Part shown: positions 14,673 to 24,229 of the stretch, piece by piece
Numbering within the stretch: the first letter of the stretch is position 1
Layout of the letters: each line of letters opens with the position of its first letter
Assembly (NCBI RefSeq): GCF_029227915.1
Contig: NC_079875.1
Span: 14,383,001-14,447,000 of the forward strand
DNA length: 64,000 nt
Direction of reading: 5' to 3'
Source of the DNA: Hydractinia symbiolongicarpus
Taxonomy: Eukaryota > Cnidaria > Hydrozoa > Anthoathecata > Hydractiniidae
Notes under the pieces: generated by a model
Database searches by the model: none
What the model was told of the DNA's origin: nothing
The model's input: the letters and a program-made list of their open reading frames with translations, nothing else
Made by a program: the position numbers and the translations under genes

Positions 14673-16437
14673 ATTGTACTAATATTGTACTTCTGATTTT
14701 CACAATATAAGGCTATGGGATATTCACCCAGAGTACCAATTGACTTCTCATATTAGCCTTTGAAATGTTACCTTGCATTATTTAAGATCATAAAACATGT
14801 ACATTTCCAAACAATCCTAAACAACGTGAAGAATTATTTCTTGCGAAAATGTACAGTACAGTTTACTTGTAGCACTAAATACGGCATATGTCAGATTTCT
14901 AGGCTAACATTATTAGCCTTCTACAATATGGCATGATACCTAATGATAGTTTTTTAAGGATATGTGGCTATAACATATTGGACCATTACCTTTTAATTAT
15001 GCTGACAACGACCTTATTTTAGCTTATCTGAAACAACAAATACATGAATGCCTGCAAAATCTATCTGGGATTTGTCTTTGATAAGGATGTGCCTTGCAAT
15101 TTATTGCCTTTTAATGTTATTATTTCCTAGAAAGAATATTGTTTCTTAAAGCACTATTTTGTGGGTCACCTACTTGCCTCAGCTACCAAGGTTTTAGCCT
15201 GGCCCCATGTTCAGTGGCTAACTTGTTTTTGACCTAAAACTCTGTCAGAGGCCTTAACAAATCCGTTGGTGTAACAAAATGTAAAGTCCAGCTGCCCTAC
15301 TCTCTAGTTTTCTTCACCAAGATATTATTACATAATTCTTGTGATGTCAGGGAATAAACACGTAAACCACATATCCTGGTAAATGGGTCAAACCTTATTT
15401 GCATCTTATTATTGACAGGGCACTACAAAAAATAAAAAAGGATATTAAAGCCAGAAGCGTTGTCAATCAGACCCTATCTCTGTTTCTTATGACTACGCCT
15501 GAAAAAGATATGCATCATACTTTATAAATGAACGGCAAGTCATATTTGAATTAATTGTATACAAAAAAATAGAGCCAGAAAATGTTTCAGGATCCAAAAA
15601 TTTCCAATGAAACTTTTTATGGCTAAAAAACAAGGAATAAACTCAAATCAATCAATTTGTATCCAACAAGTTGAGAATTTTAATTGAGTAAAGAAGAGTC
15701 TATTCGAGATGTTTCTAGGCTTCCTAATTTAAATTTACCATATATGAGTATAAACACATATCTTTTATCAAGTTTAAAATTATGATAAATAGCAGTATTC
15801 CCATTAAAGCAACATTTAAATTTAAAAAAAATTCACAAATATGAACATCTAGACGCTAGATTTTTAAATTAAAAATATCTTAAAAAAATATTTAAGATAT
15901 AAAACTAAGTCCCACAACAATTTCCTTTTTTCTCCCTACCCCCCTCCACCAATGCCAGATGGGTGGAATACAAGATGAACACTGGCAAAAGTCTCTCAAA
16001 AATTAATCTCCACTTATAAATACATAGTCATTAATAGGCAACGCCAAATACAACATTGGTGAGGCCATTTAAAACTGTGCCTGCGGGGCCTGGAAGTAAG
16101 TGCACACACAGTCAGGAAGAATGAGGATCAACTGGCGATATAAAAAAAGGTGCTCTCCAGTTGCACCTTCTTGCCCCCATCAAATAGGCCTTCATCTAAT
16201 TTTACTGTAGAAAAAACAAAACAAATCCATGGCCTGAACCAGAATAGACAATCTTTATTGCTCACTATGGCTGACAAATTAAATAGGTTTATTAGCACTC
16301 TTTACGCAAACAAAAATTCCTTCTTATATGTTTGATATTATTTAGGAACAGTGTACTAAGTTATGGTTTTGCATATATTTTTAATTAGTTGAGCCAAACA
16401 TCATACTGTACCGATGCATGTTTTCTATGATTCAGGA
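14673..16437. other. Non-coding AT-rich DNA
   Basis: Nothing recognised. The ORF at 16150-16335 has no family resemblance and I do not support it. Confidence 0.5.
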
Positions 16438-16743
16438 ATGGTCCATACCAAGCCAAATTTAAATGATTTAAAGGATTTAAATGAATTGAGGGATTTGATT
16501 GATTTTACTAACTAGGTTCAGATTTCACTAAACATAGTTGAAAAAACATGTAAAAATTCAAAAAAATTATTTAATACTAATAATGAAGAAACAGAAGATG
16601 AAACTATAGATTTAATAGAGGATGAAAATGAGGTCGCAAAAACGTATGATAAAGAGAAAGTTTTTGAAATTAGGAGTAACAACGGCTTAACACTCATTCC
16701 TAAATATTGTAAAAGAAAAGCCATAAAAACAATAACTAATTGA
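16438..16743 (+). pseudogene. Acidic ORF remnant with internal stop
   Basis: An open frame from the ATG at 16438 runs to a TGA at 16741-16743 but carries one in-frame TAG at 16513-16515. The translation is coding-like: a leucine/aspartate-rich start, then an acidic stretch with EETEDETIDLIEDENEV, then a basic end (KYCKRKAIKT). The TAG could be bypassed if the preceding TTTTACTAACTAG acts as a splice acceptor. It lies directly upstream of a BEL/Pao-like gag remnant and is probably part of the same decayed element, though I do not recognise it as a specific family. Confidence 0.35.
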
Positions 16744-16904
16744 AAGTACAGAAACTTAACAGGAATGTCGAATGTCGTGAACGACTATCTGTTCTAAGTC
16801 GATTTCACAACGATGTTAGAAGTTTATGTAGCCTTGGTTTGAGCAGCAAAAGTTATGAATCACTTTTGTCAAGTTTGGTTGTGGAAAAACTCCCTCATAT
16901 ATAA
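16740..16904 (+). pseudogene. BEL/Pao-type gag (DUF1759-like) remnant
   Basis: A 54-codon frame ending at TAA 16902-16904 contains HNDVRSLCSLGLSSKSYESL followed by LVVEKLP. This resembles the conserved segment of the DUF1759 gag domain of BEL/Pao LTR retrotransposons, where a helix with VRSLxxLG is followed by YxSLLxxxLLxKLP. Coding similarity may continue in another frame after 16902 (KKYKFALKI), which suggests a frameshift. No LTRs, protease or reverse transcriptase were found nearby, so this is a short orphan fragment. Confidence 0.45.
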
Positions 16905-17136
16905 AGAAATATAAGTTTGCCCTTAAAATTATTTTCTAACAGCTCAATTGTAGCATTTGTCAGAACAAGGATGCCAGAAGAGTAAATAGTAAACAGTTTC
17001 ACTGTTTTAAAAACTTGCATCTTATAATACTGCTTGAATGCTTACCAGGTTAGACCAAATAATAAATAAATTAAGAAATAAGTTAAGAAATATATACATA
17101 TAATTATTGGTACATACATTTATGTTGTTGTTTTGC

Positions 17137-17233
17137 TTGGTACCAGACCTGTAAAAAATAGTTTGCAATATATTCTTTGTTCTTAAGACTAGTCCAAAAA
17201 CACCCCATAAAAAGTTTCAAGCCAATAACCCAT
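17137..17233 (+). repeat. Dispersed 97-bp repeat, copy 2
   Basis: Second copy of the repeat at 14576-14672, same orientation. It is followed at about 17240-17330 by an AT-rich sequence with TAATACCTGTAAACGTCTGT, which may be the end of another interspersed element. Confidence 0.75.
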
Positions 17234-17527
17234 CTATATTATAATACCTGTAAACGTCTGTCTGTCACGCAAAATGAATAAATGAATAATTAATAAAATG
17301 AACGTATATACATACATTTATTCATAGCGACAAAATAGCACCGTGCGTGATCCATTGGACACATTGTCCAATTTGTATGCGTAACCTGCAAAGTAATGAA
17401 AAATAATATTAGTTAAATCTGCTCCTTTCACGATTCTGAATAGTATTGCTTAATTATTTATGCAGAACATAATGCAGATAAGTGATACTAGGTACATCTG
17501 TAAATGTTTATCAAATTAGCATAGACA

Positions 17528-17558
17528 CCCCCCCCCCAGCATTGGGGGGGGGCGGGGG
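17528..17558. repeat. C-run/G-run inverted homopolymers
   Basis: A run of about ten C is followed six bases later by a run of nine or ten G, a C and five more G. It can form a hairpin or a G-quadruplex and is the most GC-rich spot of the left half. No further function can be read from it. Confidence 0.7.
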
Positions 17559-19270
17559 TAAGTCTCGTTGCAGCTAAAAAGTCATTACATAATATGAATG
17601 AAAAAAACTCTCTTTCCCTCAATATTAAAATTGCTGAAATTGCAGAAAATTCTAAACTTTAATTTATAACCAACCATTAAAAGAGAATTACCATAATTAA
17701 GTTACCAAAGACATGGATATTAAATTTTTATTTTAAAAGGTGCTCGTCTGTTGTGATTATTCTGGTCATCAGATTACTACAAACCATACATATCCCTGAG
17801 ACATGTAATATTATAGACTGCAGCATAGGCAGTAAAAAGTCCACTGAGACCACTAAAATTTTTTTATGTGCATTTTCGTACAGCTAAGCTAGCTATTTGA
17901 GCTTAGCGAGGCTTATTCTCTGATGTCAATAGTGTGGGCCTATAAAAAATTTCAACCATTTCCCTTGTATATAGGTGAAATTTTAATTTGAATACCAATA
18001 AGCGTTTGAACTAAAGGCACTCAAACAGTCATTTTTTGTGCACACAGCTAAATAACAAAGGCAAATTATGTCCGAGAAAAAGTGGTAAGCACAATCCATT
18101 GGACAAAAATAGCATGTGCAATCTCATGTGCAATGTGACAGATCGCAATGAAAATTTCCACATTAGTGAGACAAAACAGATAAAAAGGTTTTGGTTTGAA
18201 GTTTCCAGGCTACCAAATTGCTTGTGCTATGGAATAATTGTCTCTTGTGATTTTTCGTTACAGAAATTATATTATAGTTGTCGTAAAAATGTCTGTGATA
18301 TGTGTTAGCTAGCTAAAAATGACAACGATAAACGCTATGATAAGCAGCACTGAATGTAATTATCCAGCGTTGTTTATTAAAATCAGATTTCCTATCACAG
18401 TAGTAGCTACAGTAAGAAATATACTTTCAATGAAAGAACAACAGAGAAGGCTATACCTACCTACCTTTTGGGCTACATATTTTTGACCGATGAAAAACAT
18501 CAAGCAACACAGATTAACTTAAAAAAATGATTTAATTTTTAGTTTGCTAGTTACCTTTCGTGTTTTTATCACGGTATAAAGATGTTGTCTCTACTGTTTT
18601 TATTAATATCCCTGATGTGAAATTTAATATGTTGTTTACAAACATAGAAAAACTCATCAGAACATGTTTATTTATTATATTACGGTGATCGAATTATCCA
18701 ATTTAAAGACGCTGCATTGCCCTTTTATTTATAATATGTATAACGGCTGCTTTTTTTCTTGATAGTACAGTAAAAAATGCTCCAAATACACGGTCTTTGT
18801 AATTTTTAAACAATCAAAAAGTTGCGTTTTTAATGGAAAACAAAAAACAAAGTATACAGGGCGTGCATAGCCACTTTCATTGTGTTAGAAGAACACGAGC
18901 CTCAACAAAGTATGGACAGATCTGTCATAAATAAGAACAATTCAGGGGAGGAGGGGTTCAGAAAAGTTATGTTCCACTATTCAAAACAAAAAAATAGAAA
19001 TGAGACTAAAAAATAATTTAAAAATAAATAAAAAAGCGAAGTTTCAAAAAACAAATAAATTAAATTTCAGTTTGAGATTTTTTAGAAATTAATTTCTAAG
19101 GCAATTTACTTTAGTATTATTGACTGTTTTGCCTTGCCTACTCCCTGGCCTTGTCTTGCTAGTTCCTCTTTAATTGTTCCTTGCTGTTTTGTGCTTTTTC
19201 TGCCCTTACCAAGCTTGCTAAGTTAAAAATATATAATATTAAATCGTTTTATTGGACAAAATAGAACACG
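17559..19270. other. Non-coding AT-rich DNA
   Basis: No supported gene. The ORF at 18036-18308 shows no family motif and no flanking splice or promoter signal, so I leave it out. This is where the missing 3' exon of the minus-strand cupin gene might lie, but I could not find it. Confidence 0.45.
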
Positions 19271-19274
19271 AGAA

Positions 19275-19345
19275 TTCAACTTATATTACGTTTCGACTAA
19301 AAGTAGCATCTACTATGTCTCGCCTTCAAACCTAGGAGACCTAAT
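19275..19345 (-). ncRNA. Possible hammerhead-like relic of a Penelope-like tail
   Basis: On the minus strand GTAGATGCTACTTTTAGTCG is followed by AAACGTAATATAAG. The arrangement GATG, short stem, CGAAAC resembles the conserved core (CUGAUGA, stem II, GAAA) of hammerhead ribozymes known from Penelope-like elements and retrozymes, but the first core box is imperfect. It lies 1 kb from a Penelope-like element. Low confidence: I could not fold it. Confidence 0.2.
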
Positions 19346-19973
19346 TAACACGCAAGTGTAATTGTAAATAAAGCAAGTAGTTGTAACCCTGTGGAAAAAC
19401 CCACACGCACCCTGTTAGTATGATTACCTCACATAAAATCTGAAAAAAAAAGATTCACACAGATATTTAAAGCTTGGATATTATTATATAGACATACAGG
19501 TTTTATACAAATAGAGATCTTTATAACAAAATTTCACTTAAGTAAAATACTTTAAATTAAAAAGACACTCATGGACAATTATAAATTCAAAGTCTCGTAA
19601 GAGAAACACTAACAGTACTAAATTGGAGGAGCCATTTAATTAAGAATGCATGAGTGTGTTTGTTAATTGGCATGTGATTTTGTACAGTAATTATTTTATC
19701 AAATTAATACCATAAAAAAAAAATCAGTCAAATCAGTCAAAAAAAAAAAAAAAAAAAAAGCAAAATGCTGACAAATGTGTAAATAATTTTGAGGATTTTC
19801 GGCAAGTTTTTAACCTCATTTACATAAGCCTAAATTCTTGTGTACCACATTAGTGTTAATTGCCATTTTATCACACTTTAATGGCAAAAAAAAACCTTAA
19901 AACTATTGTCAAACAGCATCAACGAATGTATATAGTTGTTAATAACCTAATTTGGAAATGTAAAAGACTTTAC

Positions 19974-20067
19974 CTTTTGGGACATGGAAGCAATCACCCT
20001 TTTCCAAGTCAATGAAAACTTTTTCTGATAAATTTATCCTGACATCCCCATCAATCGCATAAAATGA
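19974..20067 (-). CDS. Cupin exon, C-terminal half (CENP-C/Mif2-like)
   Basis: A 94-nt exon with acceptor TTTTCTAG and donor GTAAAG. Starting in phase 0 it encodes 31 residues beginning SFYAIDGDVRINL and ending LEKGDCFHVPK, leaving one nucleotide for the next codon. The pattern [FY]-Y-x-hydrophobic-x-G-D-V, an alternating beta stretch, then G-D-x-F-x-V-P is the hallmark of the C-terminal cupin of CENP-C/Mif2, which dimerises the protein at the inner kinetochore. It follows directly in phase from the exon at 22840. The expected last strand (G-N-x-Y-x-I-x-N in the family) is on a further exon not found in the window. Other RmlC-like cupins are the alternative reading. Confidence 0.65.
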
Positions 20068-20252
20068 CTAGAAAAAAAGACAAACATTTCATTTACAATA
20101 AAAAGACACAGCATAACAATAAGCTGAAACATCATTACTTTTCATAACCTTACATCCCACTACATTGCATGCAAAAACCACGATTAAAAATTAAACTTTG
20201 GTAAAAAACTTTCTTGGTAGAAACAATGTGAATGTAATTCAGCAATTTTTGA
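20068..20252 (-). other. Intron sequence flanking the Penelope-like insertion
   Basis: Intron between the two cupin exons (20068-22839). This part holds a pyrimidine-rich acceptor tract on the minus strand and nothing else recognisable. Confidence 0.5.
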
Positions 20253-20885
20253 GAGAAGGATCAACAATGTATATATGTTTTGACAATATATATCGGATTT
20301 AACTCCAATTCAGGTCAATCACTAAAACAGAATATAAAAAACAGTTAAACTGTTTGCTAAAGATATACACAGCTAAAAAGTATTTACATACTTACAAGTA
20401 AAATTCATTTTAAAAAAAGCTTATTCACTAACATAAATTGTGTCATGATATATAGTGTGTTGGTTGTCTCAAAGGACATTCAACATAAAGGAAATTATAT
20501 TTTTATTGTTAGTGTGCGGCTTTTGTACTCATCCCTTGTGTTTATTGAAAGTTTTAATAGCTTCATATGGAGAGCCTCCAGATTCATTAATTTAAATACA
20601 TTACTGTTGTAGTCAATTATTTTCATATCACTAAAAGAAGGTTGCACATTACATGAATTAAAATGCATTTTCACGGGTTTTCCCTCTTGAATATGTTCTT
20701 TAAATCGCGTAATCAAATGTCGAGCTGTCTGACCAACAGAGCACGACTTACGTGATTTGGTAGACTACGTGACTTTTGAACAATTTCTCTACTCTCTGTT
20801 TTGAGTTAGGGAAGGAAGGATCGAACCTTTCGTATTCTTGAGATCACTTTACAGGGAGCATCTATTTGTCTAAGGGAACGTTCCG
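20253..20885 (-). pseudogene. Inverted 3' fragment of the Penelope-like element
   Basis: Reverse complement of about 22241-22808 with many substitutions. The minus strand encodes a truncated GIY-YIG C-terminal part with VGQTARHLITRFKEHIQEGK and a cysteine-containing HFNSC motif, followed by the same 3' untranslated tail as the right end. It is not functional by itself. Confidence 0.8.
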
Positions 20886-20889
20886 AGAA

Positions 20890-21955
20890 ATGCTGTTTTA
20901 GAAAACTTTGACAAAAATGATCTTCTTGCGGAGCTAGACGATCTTTTACGCTATTGCAAAAGAAACAAAGTAAGTGATGAAGTTATGACTGATATCAAAG
21001 TTAAAACACTGGCTTACGTCCAACGTTGTCAAAAACAGAAGAATTCACATAACATACAAATGACACTTCGTTACTTAAAGGAGAACAATCGTTCGATAAA
21101 GGGATCAGCATTTGTTTAATGGAATGTAGTGTATATAAAGAAAAACTTGATAAAATTATTAAGCTCCCGCAATTCAAAAAATATGAAAAAACTCGGAAGA
21201 ATGCAAAACACCCTATCCTGAAAAAGGTGGAGCGCATTGTTGAACTTTTGCAAGGCTTGAAAGGCTCGAACAAGATCAGTGAATCATTGTATGACAAACT
21301 CAAACTTATCGGAAGCCAACCACCGCGACTATATGGCTTGGCAAAAGTCCATAAAACTGACAAACCATTAAGGCCAGTTCTTGCGATTGCGATCGAATGT
21401 CGAAGAATGTAAAATTAGTACATCAACAATATCTGAGTCTCTTGGAGAAATAAACTTGAATGAGGATGAAGAAGTCATTAGTTTTGATGTAAGCTCATCG
21501 TCGTGGAAGCAATAAATCATTGTGCTTACCTGCTATACTCTGGAAAGTACGAACAACCCCCTGTTTCAAAGGAGACTTTTGTAAAGCAGTCAATCATGTG
21601 CAGTTGCGACGTCTTGATGTTGACACACAACGGTATATATTGACAGGATGGTTTGGCTATGGGCAGTCCTCCAGCGCCCAATTTTGTCAACGGTTGGCTG
21701 AGCAAGTTCGATCCTAGAATCAAAGGGGTTGCCAAGTTGTATGCAAGGTATATGGATGATATTCTTCGCGATATTAGGTCCGGCCAAATTGATGAAAAAC
21801 TTGCGGAAATAAATGAACACCACCCACAGCTAAGCTTTACTATTGAACATGAAAAATATGCTACAATTCCATTTCTCGATATGAAGCTCGCAACAAAGGA
21901 AAGCTATTGTCAACATGGTATACCAAAGACTCTGGTACGGGACTTACAATGAATT
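20890..21955 (+). pseudogene. Penelope-like reverse transcriptase, frameshifted
   Basis: Pieces in several frames carry the conserved motifs in order: a lysine-rich N-terminal region (about 20900-21120), LYGLAKVHKTDKPLRPVLA near 21325-21385, GSPPAPNFVNG near 21660, and the catalytic box ARYMDDIL near 21745-21765, followed by PFLDMKL near 21870. The motif spacing fits the Penelope-clade reverse transcriptase, which primes on nicked DNA. Frame breaks include a stop near 21117 and shifts around 21410-21650, so the copy is dead. Confidence 0.8.
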
Positions 21956-22196
21956 GTCAAACCTTCGCACCGATTAAATACAAACGATCTGTTGTTTCCG
22001 GGATGGTCTGCAGAATTTACAACTCATGCAGCACACAGGCAAACGTTCACGAAAGTCTGAACAAGGCAAAAACGATACTTGAACATAACCAATACCCTGC
22101 TTCGTTCTATAACCCTATCATTGAAAAGACATCAGACAAGATCATGCACTGAAAAAAGAGACAGAGATCTAAGAGCACGAGACGAGCAAGAACAAA

Positions 22197-22606
22197 TTGA
22201 TTTTTCTTCAATATAGGGGAAAAGTCACTGATAATTTTGAACGTTGCCTTAGACAAATAGATGCTCCCTGTAAAGTGATCTCAACAATACGAAAGGTTCA
22301 ATCCATCCTTCCCTCACTCAAAACACCTGTAGAGGAATTGTTCAAAAGTCACGTAGTCTACCAAATCACATGTTCACGATGTCAGTCGTGCTATGTTGGG
22401 CAGACAGCTCGACATTTGATTACGCGATTAAAGAACATATTCAAGAGGGAAAACCTGTGAAAATGCATTTTAATTCATGTAAAGTGCAACCTTCTTTTAG
22501 TGCTATAAAAATAATTGACTCCCACAGTAATGTGTTTAAATTAATGACTCAGGAAGCTCTCCATATGAAGCTATTAAAACCTTCAATAAACACAAGGGAT
22601 GAGTAA
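22197..22606 (+). pseudogene. GIY-YIG endonuclease domain of the Penelope-like element
   Basis: Two overlapping frames together give the domain: CRQ-type linker, then VVYQITCSRCQSCYVGQTAR, and after a frameshift near 22430 the continuation EHIQEGKPVKMHFNSC. The Cys-x2-Cys-x2-Cys followed by YVGQT is typical of the GIY-YIG nuclease fused to Penelope reverse transcriptases, which nicks the target DNA. The TGA at 22604 closes the frame. Confidence 0.8.
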
Positions 22607-22839
22607 AAAGCCGCACACTAACGATAAAAATATAATATCCTTTATGTTGAATGTCCTTTGAGACAACCAACACACTACATATCATGACACAATTTATGTT
22701 AGTGAATAAGCTTTTTTAAATGAATTTTACTTGTAAGTATGTAAATATATTATTTAGCTGTGTATGTATATATATTGTCAAAACATATATACATTGTTGA
22801 TCCTTCTCTAAAAAAAAAAAAAATTAATAAAAAACTTAC

Positions 22840-22991
22840 GATATCTTTTTGGGCATAGAGGAACCCCTTTTCGCCATATTCCATGAGATAGATATGCCCT
22901 AGAGTACCCTTGGGTGTCACCAATGCTGGTGACACCCACGCGGCCATACTCAAATGCGACAGTTCTTTTGCCATAGTTTTTTTACCATACA
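22840..22991 (-). CDS. Cupin exon, N-terminal half (CENP-C/Mif2-like)
   Basis: A 152-nt exon with acceptor ACATTTAG and donor GTAAGTTTT. After two nucleotides completing a split codon it encodes 50 residues, starting YGKKTMAKELSHLSM, with a middle VTPKGTLGHIYL and ending GFLYAQKDI in phase 0. Joined to the exon at 19974 it reads KDI-SFYAIDGDV. This gives the family pattern of a first beta strand (G-x-L/I), a polar loop, then D-I/F-x-F-Y-x-x-x-G-D. That order matches the region just before and into the CENP-C cupin. A methionine inside could start a shorter product, but the upstream exon at 24196 is in phase. Confidence 0.65.
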
Positions 22992-22999
22992 CTAAATGT

Positions 23000-24190
23000 T
23001 AATTCAAATTATATTCAGTTATAAATATATTCAATTATATTATTATATATTTTTTTTGAATAAATATAGGCGAACATTCCTTTAAGCTTAGAAAACTTGA
23101 TAACAAAATTAAAAAAAAAAAAAAATTTGCTTTTTGCTTTTATTAACAACGCAGAGTTTAACAAATGCCAGTAAATTGACACAAAGATTTTTTATCAATG
23201 TAATGTTTAGTGAAGTTTTGAAGGATTTATCGATTTAGGCTCAAACTGACAGTTTTCTTCAGACTATTATTTTAAGGAGAAGTAACCTCAAACATATGCA
23301 AATATTCTTCGACTACACATTTGTAATTCAACTTATACAATCAGCAAAATAACACATATCTTTGTAAAAACCTTCTTTTTAAAAAAAAGCGTGTATAATA
23401 ATTATAATTCAACAAATTTCTAATTAAGGTTATTACTATGGACTAGCACTGGTTATGATCAGAAACTGAAAAAATATGCTCAAATCTTTCGTTTAAACAA
23501 TAGCTCATTAACTATTTTGTTAATTTCAATAGAAAAAACTTAGCAAAAGTTGGACATGTCGAACTACACTTTCTGAACTAAAAAACGTCACCAAATCCTT
23601 TTAAAATTGCAAAGGGTTCAGAATAACAAAATGAGCGTAGTAAACATGTAGTTCTTACAAAATCGATAAAATTTTTAGCTGAAAAAAATAGGTATTTCAA
23701 GTTTTTTTTGTTATAGCTACTGGGTTTTTTTTAAATGAAAAATTAGAGCTTACCCCCCCCTTTAAGAACAAAGAAACAATGTTAGTTTTGATTAATTGTC
23801 CCACTATTTTCTTACTAAAAATTTAAATTAGCTATGTACTCTGGTTATCATGTTTATTTCTTTAGCAGGGTAGACACAGATTTAAAAGTTCATAATTTCT
23901 CAGTAGATTTGAGGAGACTTTAAGGTCACATTTTAGGAGAAAAGACTAAAAAAAGACTAAAAAACTATTCCGAATTTTAGGACAAAATAAAGCGTGACTA
24001 ATTAAGTCTTTTCATTTTTAATTTTAACACAATTTTGACTATATATGATTAAAATCTTATTTCAATTCAAATTTTAAATGCTCAATAAAAGTGAATTTAA
24101 ATTATTTGTTAATTCCAAATTTTAGATAATTTCCAAATTCAATATATGTACCTGGTAATATCCAAGAACAAAACAAAAACAGAACTTAAA
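23000..24190. other. Intron/AT-rich spacer
   Basis: Between the exons at 22840 and 24196 of the minus-strand gene. No other gene or repeat is recognised. Confidence 0.5.
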
Positions 24191-24195
24191 CTTAC

Positions 24196-24229
24196 ATGGC
24201 TTATATGGTTGCTTTTCACACGATGCTGC
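24196..24229 (-). CDS. 34-nt exon of the cupin gene
   Basis: Acceptor TTCTTACAG, donor GTAAGTTTA, both close to consensus. Phase 0 at its start and one nucleotide over at its end, encoding AASCEKQPYKP plus T, which completes a leucine codon with the TG of the exon at 22840. Open only in a way that fits the next exon, which supports it. No domain recognised. Confidence 0.6.

Larger units (their letters stand above)
20253..22808 (+). mobile_element. Decayed Penelope-like element with inverted tail copy
   Basis: The plus strand carries, in order, a broken reverse transcriptase (about 20890-21955) and a GIY-YIG endonuclease (about 22200-22606). The left end (20253-20885) is an inverted, diverged copy of the element's own 3' part, from the linker before the GIY-YIG domain to the end. 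It starts GAGAAGGATCAACAATGTAT, and the reverse complement of this closes the element at 22808. Such inverted partial copies are characteristic of Penelope-like elements. It lies inside a minus-strand intron, its right end only about 30 bp from the splice donor of the cupin exon at 22840. Confidence 0.85.

Noticed and set aside
18036-18308. Plus-strand 90-codon ORF rich in cysteine
   Set aside because: No recognisable motif, no splice or promoter context, and the cysteines are irregularly spaced.
21001-21363. Minus-strand 120-codon ORF over the Penelope-like reverse transcriptase
   Set aside because: Antisense shadow of the reverse transcriptase frame, no independent motif.
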